Assembly: GCA_022653695.1 (NCBI GenBank)
Contig: JALCSW010000002.1
Span: 62,001 to 126,000 of the forward strand
Reading direction: 5' to 3'
From: Bacilli bacterium
GTDB taxonomy: Bacteria; Bacillota_I; Bacilli_A; RFN20; CAG-826
Length of the DNA stretch: 64,000 nucleotides
The notes below the pieces were generated by a model, which had not been told where the DNA came from, ran no database searches, and saw only the letters and a program-made list of their open reading frames with translations. Made by a program: the position numbers and the translations under genes. Numbering within the stretch: position 1 is the stretch's first letter; each line of letters opens with the position of its first letter. Of the stretch, positions 18,154-26,859 are shown piece by piece.

Positions 18154-20865
18154 ATGAAAAAGAAACGATTGCTGATCGGCGGTTTCGCCTTCGCCGCGAT
18201 GACCCTCGCCGGGTGCGGGAGCGTCTCCGGCCTTGCCTCCTCAGGAGCCGTTTCCGGCGGCGGAGCCTCCTCAAACGCCGGTTCTTCCTCTTCCTTTTCT
18301 TCCTCCTCGGGCGCTTCCTCGCCCGTTTCCGATTCGGTGAAAGCCTACATGGATAGCCTTAGGAAGACCTCGCAAGGCAACCATTTCTATTTCCATTATT
18401 ACCGCGAGGGCAACCTGGCGAGCGATTATGACGACTGGGATATGTGGATTTGGGGATACCGGCCCAAAGAAACCGAAGGCGCGAAGTTCGATTGGCACGG
18501 CCGGACGACCTCGCATGACCTTCTCTCCGCCACGGGCGAGGCCCTTCCCGACGACTTCGGCGGGGCTTACGTCGACGTGGACCTCGCCAAAAGCTATGAC
18601 GGGGGTTGGGACGCCGAAAGCAAATCCATGGGCGGCACCGAGGTCAGCTATCTGGACGGATCGGGGAATATAGAGACCAAACTTGGCATCCAAGTCGTCA
18701 AGACGACGACGCGCTCCAGCTCCTCCTCTTTTTGGATTAACGACGGGCAATGCTACGTCAAACTGGAGGATTTCGCCCTCAGGAACGACGACGGAAGCGT
18801 CTCCTATCACGTTTTTGGCGACGAATACCACATCACGGCGCGCGAGGTCTCGGCGATCCCAAGCGATAGGGGCGCCTCAAGCGACCCCTTCGCCGGGGAC
18901 GATGGCACCAACGTGACATACGGCGACGATCGATATGCGAACGCGAGCATGGTCGACAAACCCATCCAGCCCACTTCCCCCGCCTTCCTTAAAGGCTCCG
19001 ACGGCGGAGCCCAAGACACTTCTTTGAAACGCGGGGCCGGCGTCGGCTATCAGATCATGGTCGCCAGTTTTGCCGACAGCGACGGCGATGGTTTCGGCGA
19101 TATCCAGGGCATCGTCGACAAACTCGATTACCTGGAGTCCCTGCACGTGAACGCCTTGTGGCTCACCCCGATTCAGATGTCGGACAGCTACCATGGCTAC
19201 GACGTCAGCGACTACACTCAGGTCGACCCGAAGTTCGGCTCCTCCGTTTCGAAGGCGGCGGAAGCCAATGGGGGCGAAGTCACACCCGCCACGGCCATGG
19301 AAGACTACAAACTTCTTCTTGGCGAGGCCCATAAACGGGGGATGGCGGTGGTGATGGACCTCGTCATCAACCACACCTCCAGCACCAACAAATGGTTCAC
19401 CTCGAGCGCCCTTCTCGACCCGACGTATCGCGGCTATTACCAGTGGGGCAACCACGAAACCTTTTCCTCGAAGATAAAAGAGGCCAATCATTGGTATCCC
19501 TATGGGAGCACGCCGTACAGCTACTACGCCAAATTCGGCTCCTCGATGCCGGAACTCAACTACATGTACCAAAGCACCCGCGACGCCGTGGCGGAAATAA
19601 CCAAGGACTGGGCCTCTTTGGGGGTCGACGGTTTCCGCATGGACGCGGTGAAGCATATTTTCATGAAGGACGAGATCGACGCCTCCAAGGTTTCGATGGG
19701 GCACGACACGATAATCGAGGATAACGCAAGCGGCGTCGACTATTCGAGCGATCTCACGAAAAACCTGAATTTTTGGCGTGAGTTAGCCTACGACGTCAAG
19801 AGCGTTTACCCGAACGTTTTCTTCCTCGGCGAGAACTTCGACGGGCACGCCTTCCACGTGGCCCCTTACTACGAGGCCTTCGACTCCATGTTCGATTTCT
19901 ATGGCTATTTCAACCTCACGAGCGCCGCCAACACCGCCATGGGCGGGGGTTACGGAGCGGTCGATTTCCCCGCCATATCGGGAGAAAACGCCACGAGCGG
20001 CGGCCTTTTCGCGGCCTCCGGCGACACGTCCGCCACGAACCCGTTGACCTCCATCGCCCACGGGGGCTACTGGAACCTCAGGAGCGTCCTTGACACCGAT
20101 AACGAGTATCGCACCGGGGAGACGAAGGCGGTCGGAAAAGAAGGCTACGCCGCGATCGGGGGCATGTTCACCTCCAACCATGACATCGCCCGGACCGTGA
20201 ACCGGATCCACGCCTCGGCGGGTTCCTCGACCGGGGTCACCGAGCAAGGCGAGGTAACCGGTTCCGATTACGCGAGTTTCGACAAAGAGGCGACTTTGGT
20301 TCAGATCGCGGAGCTTATGCTTCCGGGTTGCACGTGGATTTATTATGGCGACGAACTTGGCATGACCGGGAACCTCGAAGGCAAGAAATCAACGGACGGA
20401 TACGCCGATTTGGCGTATCGCCAACCGATGAAATGGAAGCAGGGGGGCCGTCCCGGCGACGGCAGCGGCACCTGCGGCTATTCGATCACCGGGAGCGGGA
20501 CTTCCGTCGCGTGGGATAAGGTGAACGCAAGCCCGATCGTCGGAAGCGCCGAGGAGCAAAGCGCCTCCAAGGCATCGCACTTGGCGGGGATTTCCTCCTT
20601 CGCCAAATTCAAGAGCGCGACGCCGGCCCTCATCCGCGGCGAATACCTGCCTTGCGGATGGAGCGACAGCACCAGCCATTACATGAATTTCCAGCGCATC
20701 CTGGGCGAGGAAAGCTATCACGTCGTCATTAACTTCGACCCAAGCGTGACCATGACCGCGGGGATCGCTTACTCCGAAGTGCTCGCCACTTTCGGGGCCG
20801 TGAACTCGAACGGGCAGAAGATTACTTCAATCGGCCCGCAAAGCGCCGTTCTGATTAAAGAGTAA
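18154..20865 (+). CDS. Large GH13 alpha-amylase-family lipoprotein with N-terminal starch-binding-like module
   Basis: A 903-residue lipoprotein: lipobox LAGC, a Ser-rich linker, an N-terminal module with the CBM41-like aromatic pattern (FHYYREGNLASDYDDWDMWIWG), then a GH13 barrel from about 305. The conserved regions are DLVINHTSS, GFRMDAVKH (nucleophile Asp497), GENFD (Glu560) and TSNHDIAR (Asp677). The YQIMVASFADSDGDGFGDIQG start is that of alpha-amylases and alpha-glucosidases. It would act on alpha-1,4-glucans bound at the cell surface, together with the pullulanase 17 bases upstream. ATG 18154 is preferred because it starts the signal peptide after GGAGAAGGG; readings from further upstream overlap the pullulanase end. 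Substrate range cannot be read from motifs. Confidence 0.9.
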   Translation: MKKKRLLIGGFAFAAMTLAGCGSVSGLASSGAVSGGGASSNAGSSSSFSSSSGASSPVSDSVKAYMDSLRKTSQGNHFYFHYYREGNLASDYDDWDMWIWGYRPKETEGAKFDWHGRTTSHDLLSATGEALPDDFGGAYVDVDLAKSYDGGWDAESKSMGGTEVSYLDGSGNIETKLGIQVVKTTTRSSSSSFWINDGQCYVKLEDFALRNDDGSVSYHVFGDEYHITAREVSAIPSDRGASSDPFAGDDGTNVTYGDDRYANASMVDKPIQPTSPAFLKGSDGGAQDTSLKRGAGVGYQIMVASFADSDGDGFGDIQGIVDKLDYLESLHVNALWLTPIQMSDSYHGYDVSDYTQVDPKFGSSVSKAAEANGGEVTPATAMEDYKLLLGEAHKRGMAVVMDLVINHTSSTNKWFTSSALLDPTYRGYYQWGNHETFSSKIKEANHWYPYGSTPYSYYAKFGSSMPELNYMYQSTRDAVAEITKDWASLGVDGFRMDAVKHIFMKDEIDASKVSMGHDTIIEDNASGVDYSSDLTKNLNFWRELAYDVKSVYPNVFFLGENFDGHAFHVAPYYEAFDSMFDFYGYFNLTSAANTAMGGGYGAVDFPAISGENATSGGLFAASGDTSATNPLTSIAHGGYWNLRSVLDTDNEYRTGETKAVGKEGYAAIGGMFTSNHDIARTVNRIHASAGSSTGVTEQGEVTGSDYASFDKEATLVQIAELMLPGCTWIYYGDELGMTGNLEGKKSTDGYADLAYRQPMKWKQGGRPGDGSGTCGYSITGSGTSVAWDKVNASPIVGSAEEQSASKASHLAGISSFAKFKSATPALIRGEYLPCGWSDSTSHYMNFQRILGEESYHVVINFDPSVTMTAGIAYSEVLATFGAVNSNGQKITSIGPQSAVLIKE

Positions 20866-20884
20866 GCCTAATTAACTTTTTAAG

Positions 20885-20913
20885 TTCACTTTTTTATCCG
20901 GCTGCCATATAAT
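20885..20913 (+). promoter_or_regulatory. Promoter of the first secreted unknown protein
   Basis: TTCACT (20885-20890) and TATAAT (20908-20913) are 17 bases apart. The leader to 21010 is about 90 bases and lacks an obvious ribosome-binding site. No strong terminator separates it from the upstream GH13 gene. Confidence 0.65.
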
Positions 20914-21009
20914 CCTTGTGACAGCCGAGTTTTGCGTTTTTCTTTACAACGTGATTTAAGATGGTATCTTTGTTTGGCTGCTTAATAAAAAAGCAGCGAC
21001 TGGGCAAAT

Positions 21010-21954
21010 ATGAAAAGAACTTGGAAAAGGAAATTTGGGGCCGCTTCGGCCGTATTGATCGCCATCGGCTGCGCTTTGGCCGCGGGCCTTTCCTTTTCCT
21101 CGCTGAGGAAGGCAGAGGGGGATGGCAAGGCCGTTTCCCTCGCCGCCCCGATCCTCGCGCAACCGCAGGCGAGCGCAGATTTCGTCGAGGCTTTGGCCCC
21201 CAACTTCCAGACCACGCGCCTTTGGATGGGCTTAGGCGAGTACATGAGCTGGTGGGAGGACGCCCCCACGACCGCCGTCAAGGCCTATAGCGGAGGCGAG
21301 GCCGTCCTTTACGAAGCCACGCGGATCGTCAGTTCCAAGGATTCCTCCGCCGTTTATTGGTACGCCGACGTTCCAGCGGGCATCGACAGCTACCAGTTCG
21401 TCCGCCTTGACAAGGCATATCCGCAATCGATATGGAATTCCTCGGTCGCGACGAATATCGGCGAAACCTATATGATCAACGTCGTTTCGGCCCCCGTCGA
21501 CGCCTCCGGGGATTATTCCATAACCAAGGCGGCCATTTCGGAAAGCGCGGCCGACGGGGCCATCGCCGCGCGGATCCTCGAAGGTTACACGACTTGCCTT
21601 CCATCCGAAATCAATGGCTACAACGCCCAACCGGGGCTTCAGGAAAACCTCATTTCGCGCCTGGACGAGGGTGCCTACGACGCTTTCGAAAGCGCGGCCA
21701 TCTCCGATTACTCCTATGGGGTTTATGATGGCGACGGCGGAGAATACCAATCCGATCACCCTCGGAGCATAACGACGACCGGGGCCGAGAAATGGGCTCA
21801 GATGTCGGCGATGTACGTGGCCAGTTCCTCGGCCATCGGTTCCCATGAGGACGAGGGGAGCGAGGGGATGGCCACCATTGGCGCCGTCGGGATCCTTTTG
21901 GGGCTTGGCTTCGTTGGCTTTCTTCTTTACCGAAAAGAGAAACTAGCGGCCTGA
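21010..21954 (+). CDS. Secreted protein with C-terminal membrane anchor, unknown function
   Basis: A 314-residue protein: basic N-terminus and signal sequence (about 8-30), an extracellular region, and a C-terminal span (about 285-305) with the basic tail YRKEKLAA. The exported part begins with an aromatic block (TRLWMGLGEYMSWWED) and contains YADVPAGIDSYQFVRLD, SIWNSSVA, and ILEGYTTCLPSEINGY. The last two blocks recur in the secreted protein at 22253 (VPTATVLGSYMSIQRF; LEGLLTCSDSVYNGYG), so the two are paralogues. The Trp-rich start and the VPxxxxxYxFxR pattern resemble small carbohydrate-binding domains of gut Firmicutes, but that is inference. It follows the starch enzymes and has its own promoter. 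Adhesion or glycan binding is possible; no function is assigned. Confidence 0.72.
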   Translation: MKRTWKRKFGAASAVLIAIGCALAAGLSFSSLRKAEGDGKAVSLAAPILAQPQASADFVEALAPNFQTTRLWMGLGEYMSWWEDAPTTAVKAYSGGEAVLYEATRIVSSKDSSAVYWYADVPAGIDSYQFVRLDKAYPQSIWNSSVATNIGETYMINVVSAPVDASGDYSITKAAISESAADGAIAARILEGYTTCLPSEINGYNAQPGLQENLISRLDEGAYDAFESAAISDYSYGVYDGDGGEYQSDHPRSITTTGAEKWAQMSAMYVASSSAIGSHEDEGSEGMATIGAVGILLGLGFVGFLLYRKEKLAA

Positions 21955-22026
21955 TTCGCAAAATATCCTTTTTCGGTAACGCGTCCCAATCGGCGATCCT
22001 TATCAGCAATGTTTCGTCCTCTTCTT

Positions 22027-22050
22027 GCGAAAATAGTTTCGCCGTTTTTT
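22027..22050 (+). terminator. Intrinsic terminator after the first secreted paralogue
   Basis: GCGAAA and TTTCGC form a perfect 6-bp stem around ATAG (22027-22042), followed by CG and six T residues. Confidence 0.8.
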
Positions 22051-22059
22051 ATTTAACGC

Positions 22060-22087
22060 TTTACATCCCTCGCTCGTGTGCTAAATT
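22060..22087 (+). promoter_or_regulatory. Promoter of the second secreted paralogue
   Basis: TTTACA (22060-22065) and TAAATT (22082-22087) are 16 bases apart, just after the terminator of the previous gene. Confidence 0.55.
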
Positions 22088-22094
22088 GTAGGGG

Positions 22095-22131
22095 TTAATA
22101 AAAGCCCTTTCATTGAGAAGGGGCCCATTAA
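22095..22131 (+). promoter_or_regulatory. Leader hairpin in a 160-base 5' untranslated region
   Basis: TTAAT (22095-22099) pairs with ATTAA (22127-22131), and inside it GCCC (22104-22107) pairs with GGGC (22121-22124). The hairpin would begin within a few bases of the predicted transcript start. The rest of the leader to 22252 has further short GC-rich pairings and no known riboswitch motif that I recognise. A regulatory role is possible but unproven. Confidence 0.35.
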
Positions 22132-22252
22132 TATCATGAAAAGCCGGGGTGAATGCTCTAAATTAGTTCGTTGACGAGCCGCGTGGGTGAGGTTTTTATC
22201 GCGTCGCCCGATGGATGGGGCCCCGCCGAAAAGCGGAAAAAAGGACAGCGAA

Positions 22253-22996
22253 ATGAAAAAAGTCAAAGTTTTGTTTTACAGCATGGTCGGCGCTTTGTGC
22301 GCGACCGCCGTTTTGGGCGCTTCCTTGGAGAAAGGGCAGGACCTGAGGGTCGCCGACGCGACCGTCTCGACGGCCTATATGAGGGTATGGATCACTTCCG
22401 ATCCCAGCAACCCGCTTAACAAGGACGGAGGCCTTCCGGGGCTGTGGTTCCATACCGACAGTTCCGGCGGCGAGGACGTTCACGTGACCGCCCACGACGC
22501 AAGCGGCTACGGCGAATGGGACAACGGGCAGGAATCGAACCGGCCGTACTATTATTTCGACGTCCCTACCGCGACGGTGCTCGGTTCCTATATGAGCATC
22601 CAAAGGTTTTCGCCCACTTGGGGGTTTTGGAACCAGTCCGATTCGATCCAATTCACGGAAGATGTCGCCAAAAGCCAACAGGTTTTCTACTTATGGGGCG
22701 ACTGGAAGGGAATAAGCCAAGGGGTTGTCCCTTCCGTCGACGCCGGGATGGCCGCCCACGCCCTCGAAGGGCTGCTCACTTGCTCCGACAGCGTTTATAA
22801 CGGTTACGGGGCGTTTGCGCACATCAACAACACGTTCATCAAGGACGGCAGCGGCAATTGGAAGACCATCGGCAATCTCTCCGATCATACGATTTACGAT
22901 TACGCGAGCGTTTCCGATTACGGCGATCCGAGCAAAAAGACCACGCAGGTCAACGCTTACGCGAAATACTTGGCCCTATCGGCCATGGCCAGTTGA
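22253..22996 (+). CDS. Secreted protein, paralogue of the 21010 gene, unknown function
   Basis: A 247-residue protein with a signal peptide (about 1-25, ending near VLGAS) and no C-terminal anchor, so it should be released. It shares with the gene at 21010 the blocks YYYFDVPTATVLGSYMSIQR, FWNQSDSI and LEGLLTCSDSVYNGYG. The start MRVWITSDPSNP with GLWFHTD is aromatic like the neighbour. I do not recognise a family; a beta-rich carbohydrate-binding fold is a guess based on the aromatic pattern and on the location beside starch enzymes. ATG 22253 follows AAAAGGA and starts the signal peptide; earlier in-frame starts would give an unlikely basic leader. It is flanked by terminators on both sides and is therefore a separate unit. 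Confidence 0.72.
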   Translation: MKKVKVLFYSMVGALCATAVLGASLEKGQDLRVADATVSTAYMRVWITSDPSNPLNKDGGLPGLWFHTDSSGGEDVHVTAHDASGYGEWDNGQESNRPYYYFDVPTATVLGSYMSIQRFSPTWGFWNQSDSIQFTEDVAKSQQVFYLWGDWKGISQGVVPSVDAGMAAHALEGLLTCSDSVYNGYGAFAHINNTFIKDGSGNWKTIGNLSDHTIYDYASVSDYGDPSKKTTQVNAYAKYLALSAMAS

Positions 22997-23021
22997 CCAT
23001 CGCGCCGCAACCGAATTCCGA

Positions 23022-23045
23022 AGGGCCCGCTTTGCGGGCCTTTTT
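23022..23045 (+). terminator. Intrinsic terminator after the second secreted paralogue
   Basis: GGCCCGC and GCGGGCC form a perfect 7-bp stem around TTT (23024-23040), preceded by AAG and followed by TTTTT. Confidence 0.9.
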
Positions 23046-23081
23046 CTTCGCCTTTTAGGTGCAAGCGTCCTTTTTTCTCTA

Positions 23082-23087
23082 TATAAT
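23082..23087 (+). promoter_or_regulatory. -10 box of the glycosyltransferase-obgE unit
   Basis: A consensus TATAAT ends ten bases before the ATG at 23098. The leader would be only a few bases long. No good -35 is present. Confidence 0.55.
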
Positions 23088-23097
23088 GGAGCCCACG

Positions 23098-23856
23098 ATG
23101 AAACTTTCCATAATCATCCCCGTCAAAAACCAATCCGCCAAATTGCTCGATCACCTTAAAAAGGAGCTCTTCCCGTATTTCGATGGGAAAAAACTCGATT
23201 ACGAGGTGATCGTTTGCAGCGACGCCTCGGACCCTGAGAATCAGAGAATCCTGGAAGAGGCGATGCCTTCCTTGCCTAAGAACGTCGTCCTTTTGCCATA
23301 CGAACCCACAAAAGGCAAGGGCCACGCCGTCCAACGCGGCTTGCTTGAAGCCAAGGGCGATTACAGCCTTTTCCTCGACGCCGACTTCGCCACGGACCTA
23401 GGGGCGTTCGATCTCATCGAGCCGCGCTTAAATGAATACAGGGCCTTCATCGGCAGCCGCAACGTCAAGGGCTCGGCCATCCTTGCCAAGCAAAGCCCCT
23501 TGCGCCGTATCCTCCATTGGGGGTCCCGGACCCTTATCAGGTCCATGTTCGGCCTTAAGGTCCACGACACCCAATGCGGGTTCAAGCTCTTTCGGAGCGA
23601 CGTCGGCCGCGAAATCGCTAAGCATCAAAGGATCCTCGGCTTCGCCTTCGACGCCGAGTACTGCTATTTCCTAAAGCTCAACGGCATCGAAACCCTCGAA
23701 ATCCCCGTCGTATGGTCCGACGACCCCGATAGCAGCGTCAAAAAACCCCTTCGGACCAGTTGGGCTTTCTACAAGGATCTCCGCAAAATCAGGAAATCCA
23801 GGAAATCCTATCTTCTTTCCGCGAAGGAAAAGGAGGCTCTCCGCCATGTTGATTGA
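23098..23856 (+). CDS. Family 2 glycosyltransferase, polyprenyl-phosphate hexose synthase type
   Basis: A 252-residue GT-A fold enzyme. It starts KLSIIIPVKNQSAKLLDHL and shows GKGHAVQRGLLEAKGDYSLFLDAD, where the DxD-type metal site binds nucleotide sugar. It also shows HDTQCGFKLFR, a block typical of dolichyl- or undecaprenyl-phosphate glucosyl/mannosyl transferases. It would load a hexose on a lipid carrier at the inner face of the membrane; no C-terminal membrane segments are seen. It ends 11 bases inside obgE, so the two are coupled. ATG 23098 begins the conserved N-terminus. The exact sugar and lipid cannot be told. Confidence 0.82.
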   Translation: MKLSIIIPVKNQSAKLLDHLKKELFPYFDGKKLDYEVIVCSDASDPENQRILEEAMPSLPKNVVLLPYEPTKGKGHAVQRGLLEAKGDYSLFLDADFATDLGAFDLIEPRLNEYRAFIGSRNVKGSAILAKQSPLRRILHWGSRTLIRSMFGLKVHDTQCGFKLFRSDVGREIAKHQRILGFAFDAEYCYFLKLNGIETLEIPVVWSDDPDSSVKKPLRTSWAFYKDLRKIRKSRKSYLLSAKEKEALRHVD

Positions 23857-25117
23857 CCGATGCGTGATCGAGGTCCGAAGCGGAAAAGGCGGCGACGGAG
23901 CCATCTCTTTTCTCCATGACCGCAACACGGCGATGGGGGGGCCTGACGGGGGCAACGGCGGCCGCGGCGGTTCCGTTATCCTTGTCGCCAAAGCCAACGT
24001 CAACACCCTCTTTTCCTTCCGTCACAGCCGCATGATCGCCGCGGAAGACGGCGAAAAGGGCTATGGGAAACTTATGTACGGGCACAACGCGAAAGACGTT
24101 TTCGTCGAGGTTCCCCGCGGCACCATCGTGAGCGATGAGGCAAGCGGGCAGATCCTTGCCGATTTGAAGAAGGAAGGCCAATCCGTTTTGGTCGCTAAGG
24201 GCGGCAAGGGCGGACGCGGCAACGCCTCCTACAAATCGAGCCGGATGCGGGCCCCCCGCATCGCCGAAAACGGCGACCCGGGCGAAAGGCGGCGCCTCGT
24301 CCTCGAGCTTCGCATGCTCGCCGACGCGGCCCTTATCGGCTTCCCCTCGGTCGGCAAGAGCACGTTCCTGAACGTCACGACCCACGCCAACGCGATGACC
24401 GCCGAATGGGATTTCACGACCCTCGAGCCGATCCTTGGGGTGGTGGATCTTCCCGATGGGTCCACTTTCGTCCTGGCCGATATGCCGGGGCTCATAAAGG
24501 GGGCTCACGAGGGAAAGGGGTTAGGAATCCGCTTCCTCCGTCATATCGAGCGGTGCCGCGTTTTGATCCATCTTGTGGCCATGGATGGGAAACGCGATCC
24601 CTACGAGGCCTACTTGACCATCAATGAGGAACTGAAAGACTATGACGCCGACTTGGAGAAGCGCCCTCAGATCGTGGTCGCCTCCTTCATGGATAGCGAC
24701 GGAGCCGAGAAAAGAAAAGAAGAGTTCGAGAGGAAAGCCAAACTCAAAACGTACCCGCTTTGCTCCTTAACCCACGAGGGCGTCTCGGACATCCTCAAGA
24801 AAACCGAGGAACTCATCGCCACGACCCCCGAATTCCCGTTGAAGGGCCTCGAAGAGGGCGGCATGAAAATCTATGACGGGCACCTTGAAAAAGGGCCGGA
24901 GTTCCGAATCGAGAAAATTCGGGCGGGCTATTTCCGCGTCGTCGGGGAAAAGGTCGAATACATGCAGAAAACGACCAACCTCAAGAACGACGACGGAGTC
25001 GCGCGACTCATCCATTACCTTGATAGGATCGGGGTCGAGGAAGCCCTTAAGAAGGCCGGGGCCAAAGACGGCGACACCATCGTCCTTGGCAGTTTTGAGT
25101 TCGAGTACACGTCTTAG
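23846..25117 (+). CDS. obgE: GTPase ObgE with atypical G4 motif
   Basis: A 423-residue Obg GTPase, essential in most bacteria for 50S maturation and stress control. The Gly-rich Obg fold (SGKGGDGAISF, GGPDGGNGGRGGS) is followed by the G domain with P-loop GFPSVGKST, switch DFTTLEPILG and DMPGLIKGA. The OCT domain fills the C-terminus (FEFEY). The G4 motif that should read NKMD reads SFMD (280-283), so the Asn and Lys that recognise guanine are replaced while the Asp remains. The G5 position reads CSLTHEG. All other features are intact and there is no frameshift. It overlaps the glycosyltransferase gene by 11 bases and lies 23 kb from rpmA, its usual neighbour. Confidence 0.93.
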   Translation: MLIDRCVIEVRSGKGGDGAISFLHDRNTAMGGPDGGNGGRGGSVILVAKANVNTLFSFRHSRMIAAEDGEKGYGKLMYGHNAKDVFVEVPRGTIVSDEASGQILADLKKEGQSVLVAKGGKGGRGNASYKSSRMRAPRIAENGDPGERRRLVLELRMLADAALIGFPSVGKSTFLNVTTHANAMTAEWDFTTLEPILGVVDLPDGSTFVLADMPGLIKGAHEGKGLGIRFLRHIERCRVLIHLVAMDGKRDPYEAYLTINEELKDYDADLEKRPQIVVASFMDSDGAEKRKEEFERKAKLKTYPLCSLTHEGVSDILKKTEELIATTPEFPLKGLEEGGMKIYDGHLEKGPEFRIEKIRAGYFRVVGEKVEYMQKTTNLKNDDGVARLIHYLDRIGVEEALKKAGAKDGDTIVLGSFEFEYTS

Positions 25118-25143
25118 CCTCCGCGAAGGGGCCCCCAAAGGGC

Positions 25144-25149
25144 TATAAT
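25144..25149 (+). promoter_or_regulatory. -10 box of ruvAB
   Basis: A consensus TATAAT lies 45 bases before the ruvA start. No -35 at proper spacing is visible. Confidence 0.5.
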
Positions 25150-25194
25150 GACGGCAAAGGGCCCTTGACTAGTCGAAGGAACCGGGAGAGCAAC

Positions 25195-25761
25195 ATGATT
25201 TACGGACTAAAAGGAACGGTTGTCGAAACCCTCAAAGATTCCATCGTCGTGGATGTCCACGACGTTCTTTACGAACTTTTGGCCTCCCGCCCATCCGCGT
25301 GGAAGGCGGGCGAAGAGGTTTCCGTTTACGCCTACGAGGTCTATGGGGAGGACGAGCATTATCTCGTCGGTTTCGTAAGCGCCCTGGAACGCCAGGCCTT
25401 CCTTTCGCTCGTTCAGGTGAAGGGCATCGGCCCAAAAACCGCCCTCGCGGCCTTGCGGGCCACGACGCCCGAGGATCTTTATAGAGCCATCGCCGCCAAC
25501 AACACCACGTATCTCAAAAAACTGCCGGGCATCGGCCCCAAGGCCGCCGCCCAGATCATCCTCGACCTCAAGGGTCAGCTCGCCGAAACCGATGAGAAAG
25601 GCAACCCCGCCCAGTTCGACGAGGTCCGCCAGGCCCTGAGGCAATTCGGCTTCCGCCTCAAGGAAATCGATGAGGCCCTCGCCTCCGTCAACGAGCCGAA
25701 CCTCACCAACGAGGAAGTGCTGCGTTTGGCGCTTCGCCATTTGCGGAAGCAAGGCAAATGA
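25195..25761 (+). CDS. ruvA: Holliday junction DNA helicase subunit RuvA
   Basis: A 188-residue RuvA of near-normal length. It begins [11 protein letters not shown] (OB-fold domain I) and has two helix-hairpin-helix motifs, [13 protein letters not shown] and [13 protein letters not shown], for binding the junction backbone. The C-terminal domain III (about 140-188) contacts RuvB. RuvA tetramers load RuvB rings for branch migration during recombinational repair. ATG 25195 is chosen because it follows GGGAGA and gives the standard N-terminus; a longer reading from 25165 lacks support. It overlaps ruvB by four bases. Confidence 0.95.
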   Translation: MIYGLKGTVVETLKDSIVVDVHDVLYELLASRPSAWKAGEEVSVYAYEVYGEDEHYLVGFVSALERQAFLSLVQVKGIGPKTALAALRATTPEDLYRAIAANNTTYLKKLPGIGPKAAAQIILDLKGQLAETDEKGNPAQFDEVRQALRQFGFRLKEIDEALASVNEPNLTNEEVLRLALRHLRKQGK

Positions 25762-26762
25762 GTCGGCTCCTCGACGCCAAAAAAGAACCGGAGGATATCG
25801 GCAGCGAACCTTCCCTTCGCCCCCGCACCCTCAAGGAATACGTCGGTCAGAGCGAGCTCAAACGCAATTTGACCGTTTTCATCACCGCCGCCAAAAAACG
25901 CGGGGAGACGTTGGATCACGTTTTGCTCTACGGGCCTCCCGGCTTAGGCAAAACCACCATGGCTTACGTCATCGCCGAGGAAATGGGCGCCCACGTCAAA
26001 ACCATTAACGGCCCTTCCATCGAGAAAACCGGCGATTTGGCGGCTGTTTTGAGCGAACTTGAGCCGGGCGACGTTCTCTTCATCGATGAAATCCATCGCC
26101 TTCCGCGGCCCGTGGAGGAGGTCCTTTACGGGGCCATGGAGGATTTCCGGCTGTCCGTTTTGGTGAATCGGGACGGCAACTCGAGGCCGCTGACGATGCC
26201 TTTGCCGCCTTTTACCCTTGTGGGCGCGACGACGCGCTCGGGCGATCTTTCCTCGCCTTTGCGGGCCCGTTTCGGCATCAGCGCCAAAATCGATTTCTAC
26301 AGTCCGCGGGACATCGCCAAAATCATTGAGCGGACATCGAAGGTTTTCGGAATGCCGATCGAGAAAGGGGCGGTGGAGTTGCTGGCCTCGAGAAGCCGGG
26401 GCACCCCCCGCATCGCCAACCGCCTTTATAAGCGCGTCCGCGATTTCGCGGAGTTCGAGGGGCGCTCGGCGATCGACGTCCCGATGGCCCTTACGGCGTT
26501 GAAGGCGCTCAAAATCGACGATCTCGGCCTCGACGACGTGGACAAGAAATATCTGCTCGCCATCATCGACCGTTTCCATGGGGGCCCGGTCGGCTTGGAG
26601 ACGATCGCCTCTTCGATCGGCGAGGAGATCACGAACCTCGAGGACGTCTATGAGCCCTACCTTCTCATGATCGGCCTGATCAACCGGACACCGCGTGGGA
26701 GAGTGGCCACCGAAAAAGCCTATTCGCACCTCAAAAAACCGCACCAGGGCTCCCTCTTCTAA
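25758..26762 (+). CDS. ruvB: Holliday junction helicase motor RuvB
   Basis: A 334-residue AAA+ motor with the canonical set: [12 protein letters not shown]-like start, Walker [11 protein letters not shown], Walker B FIDEIHRL, sensor [18 protein letters not shown] with its arginine finger, and a C-terminal winged helix ending [13 protein letters not shown]. It forms hexameric rings that pump DNA through the RuvA-bound junction. The ATG overlaps the ruvA stop (ATGA). In many Bacilli queA, tgt and yajC follow; here secDF comes directly. Confidence 0.97.
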   Translation: MSRLLDAKKEPEDIGSEPSLRPRTLKEYVGQSELKRNLTVFITAAKKRGETLDHVLLYGPPGLGKTTMAYVIAEEMGAHVKTINGPSIEKTGDLAAVLSELEPGDVLFIDEIHRLPRPVEEVLYGAMEDFRLSVLVNRDGNSRPLTMPLPPFTLVGATTRSGDLSSPLRARFGISAKIDFYSPRDIAKIIERTSKVFGMPIEKGAVELLASRSRGTPRIANRLYKRVRDFAEFEGRSAIDVPMALTALKALKIDDLGLDDVDKKYLLAIIDRFHGGPVGLETIASSIGEEITNLEDVYEPYLLMIGLINRTPRGRVATEKAYSHLKKPHQGSLF

Positions 26763-26778
26763 CACATTGGAAAATAAC

Positions 26779-26808
26779 TTGTTAATGTGCGCGCGAGTGC
26801 GCTAGACT
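26779..26808 (+). promoter_or_regulatory. Promoter of secDF-recJ
   Basis: TTGTTA (26779-26784) and TAGACT (26803-26808) are 18 bases apart. The leader of about 45 bases contains a perfect hairpin with arms CGCGCA and TGCGCG (26822-26841), ahead of the strong site GGAGGA. Confidence 0.55.
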
Positions 26809-26859
26809 AATACACGCGAAGCGCGCAGTTTCTTTTGCGCGGGTATCGGAGGATTGCTT

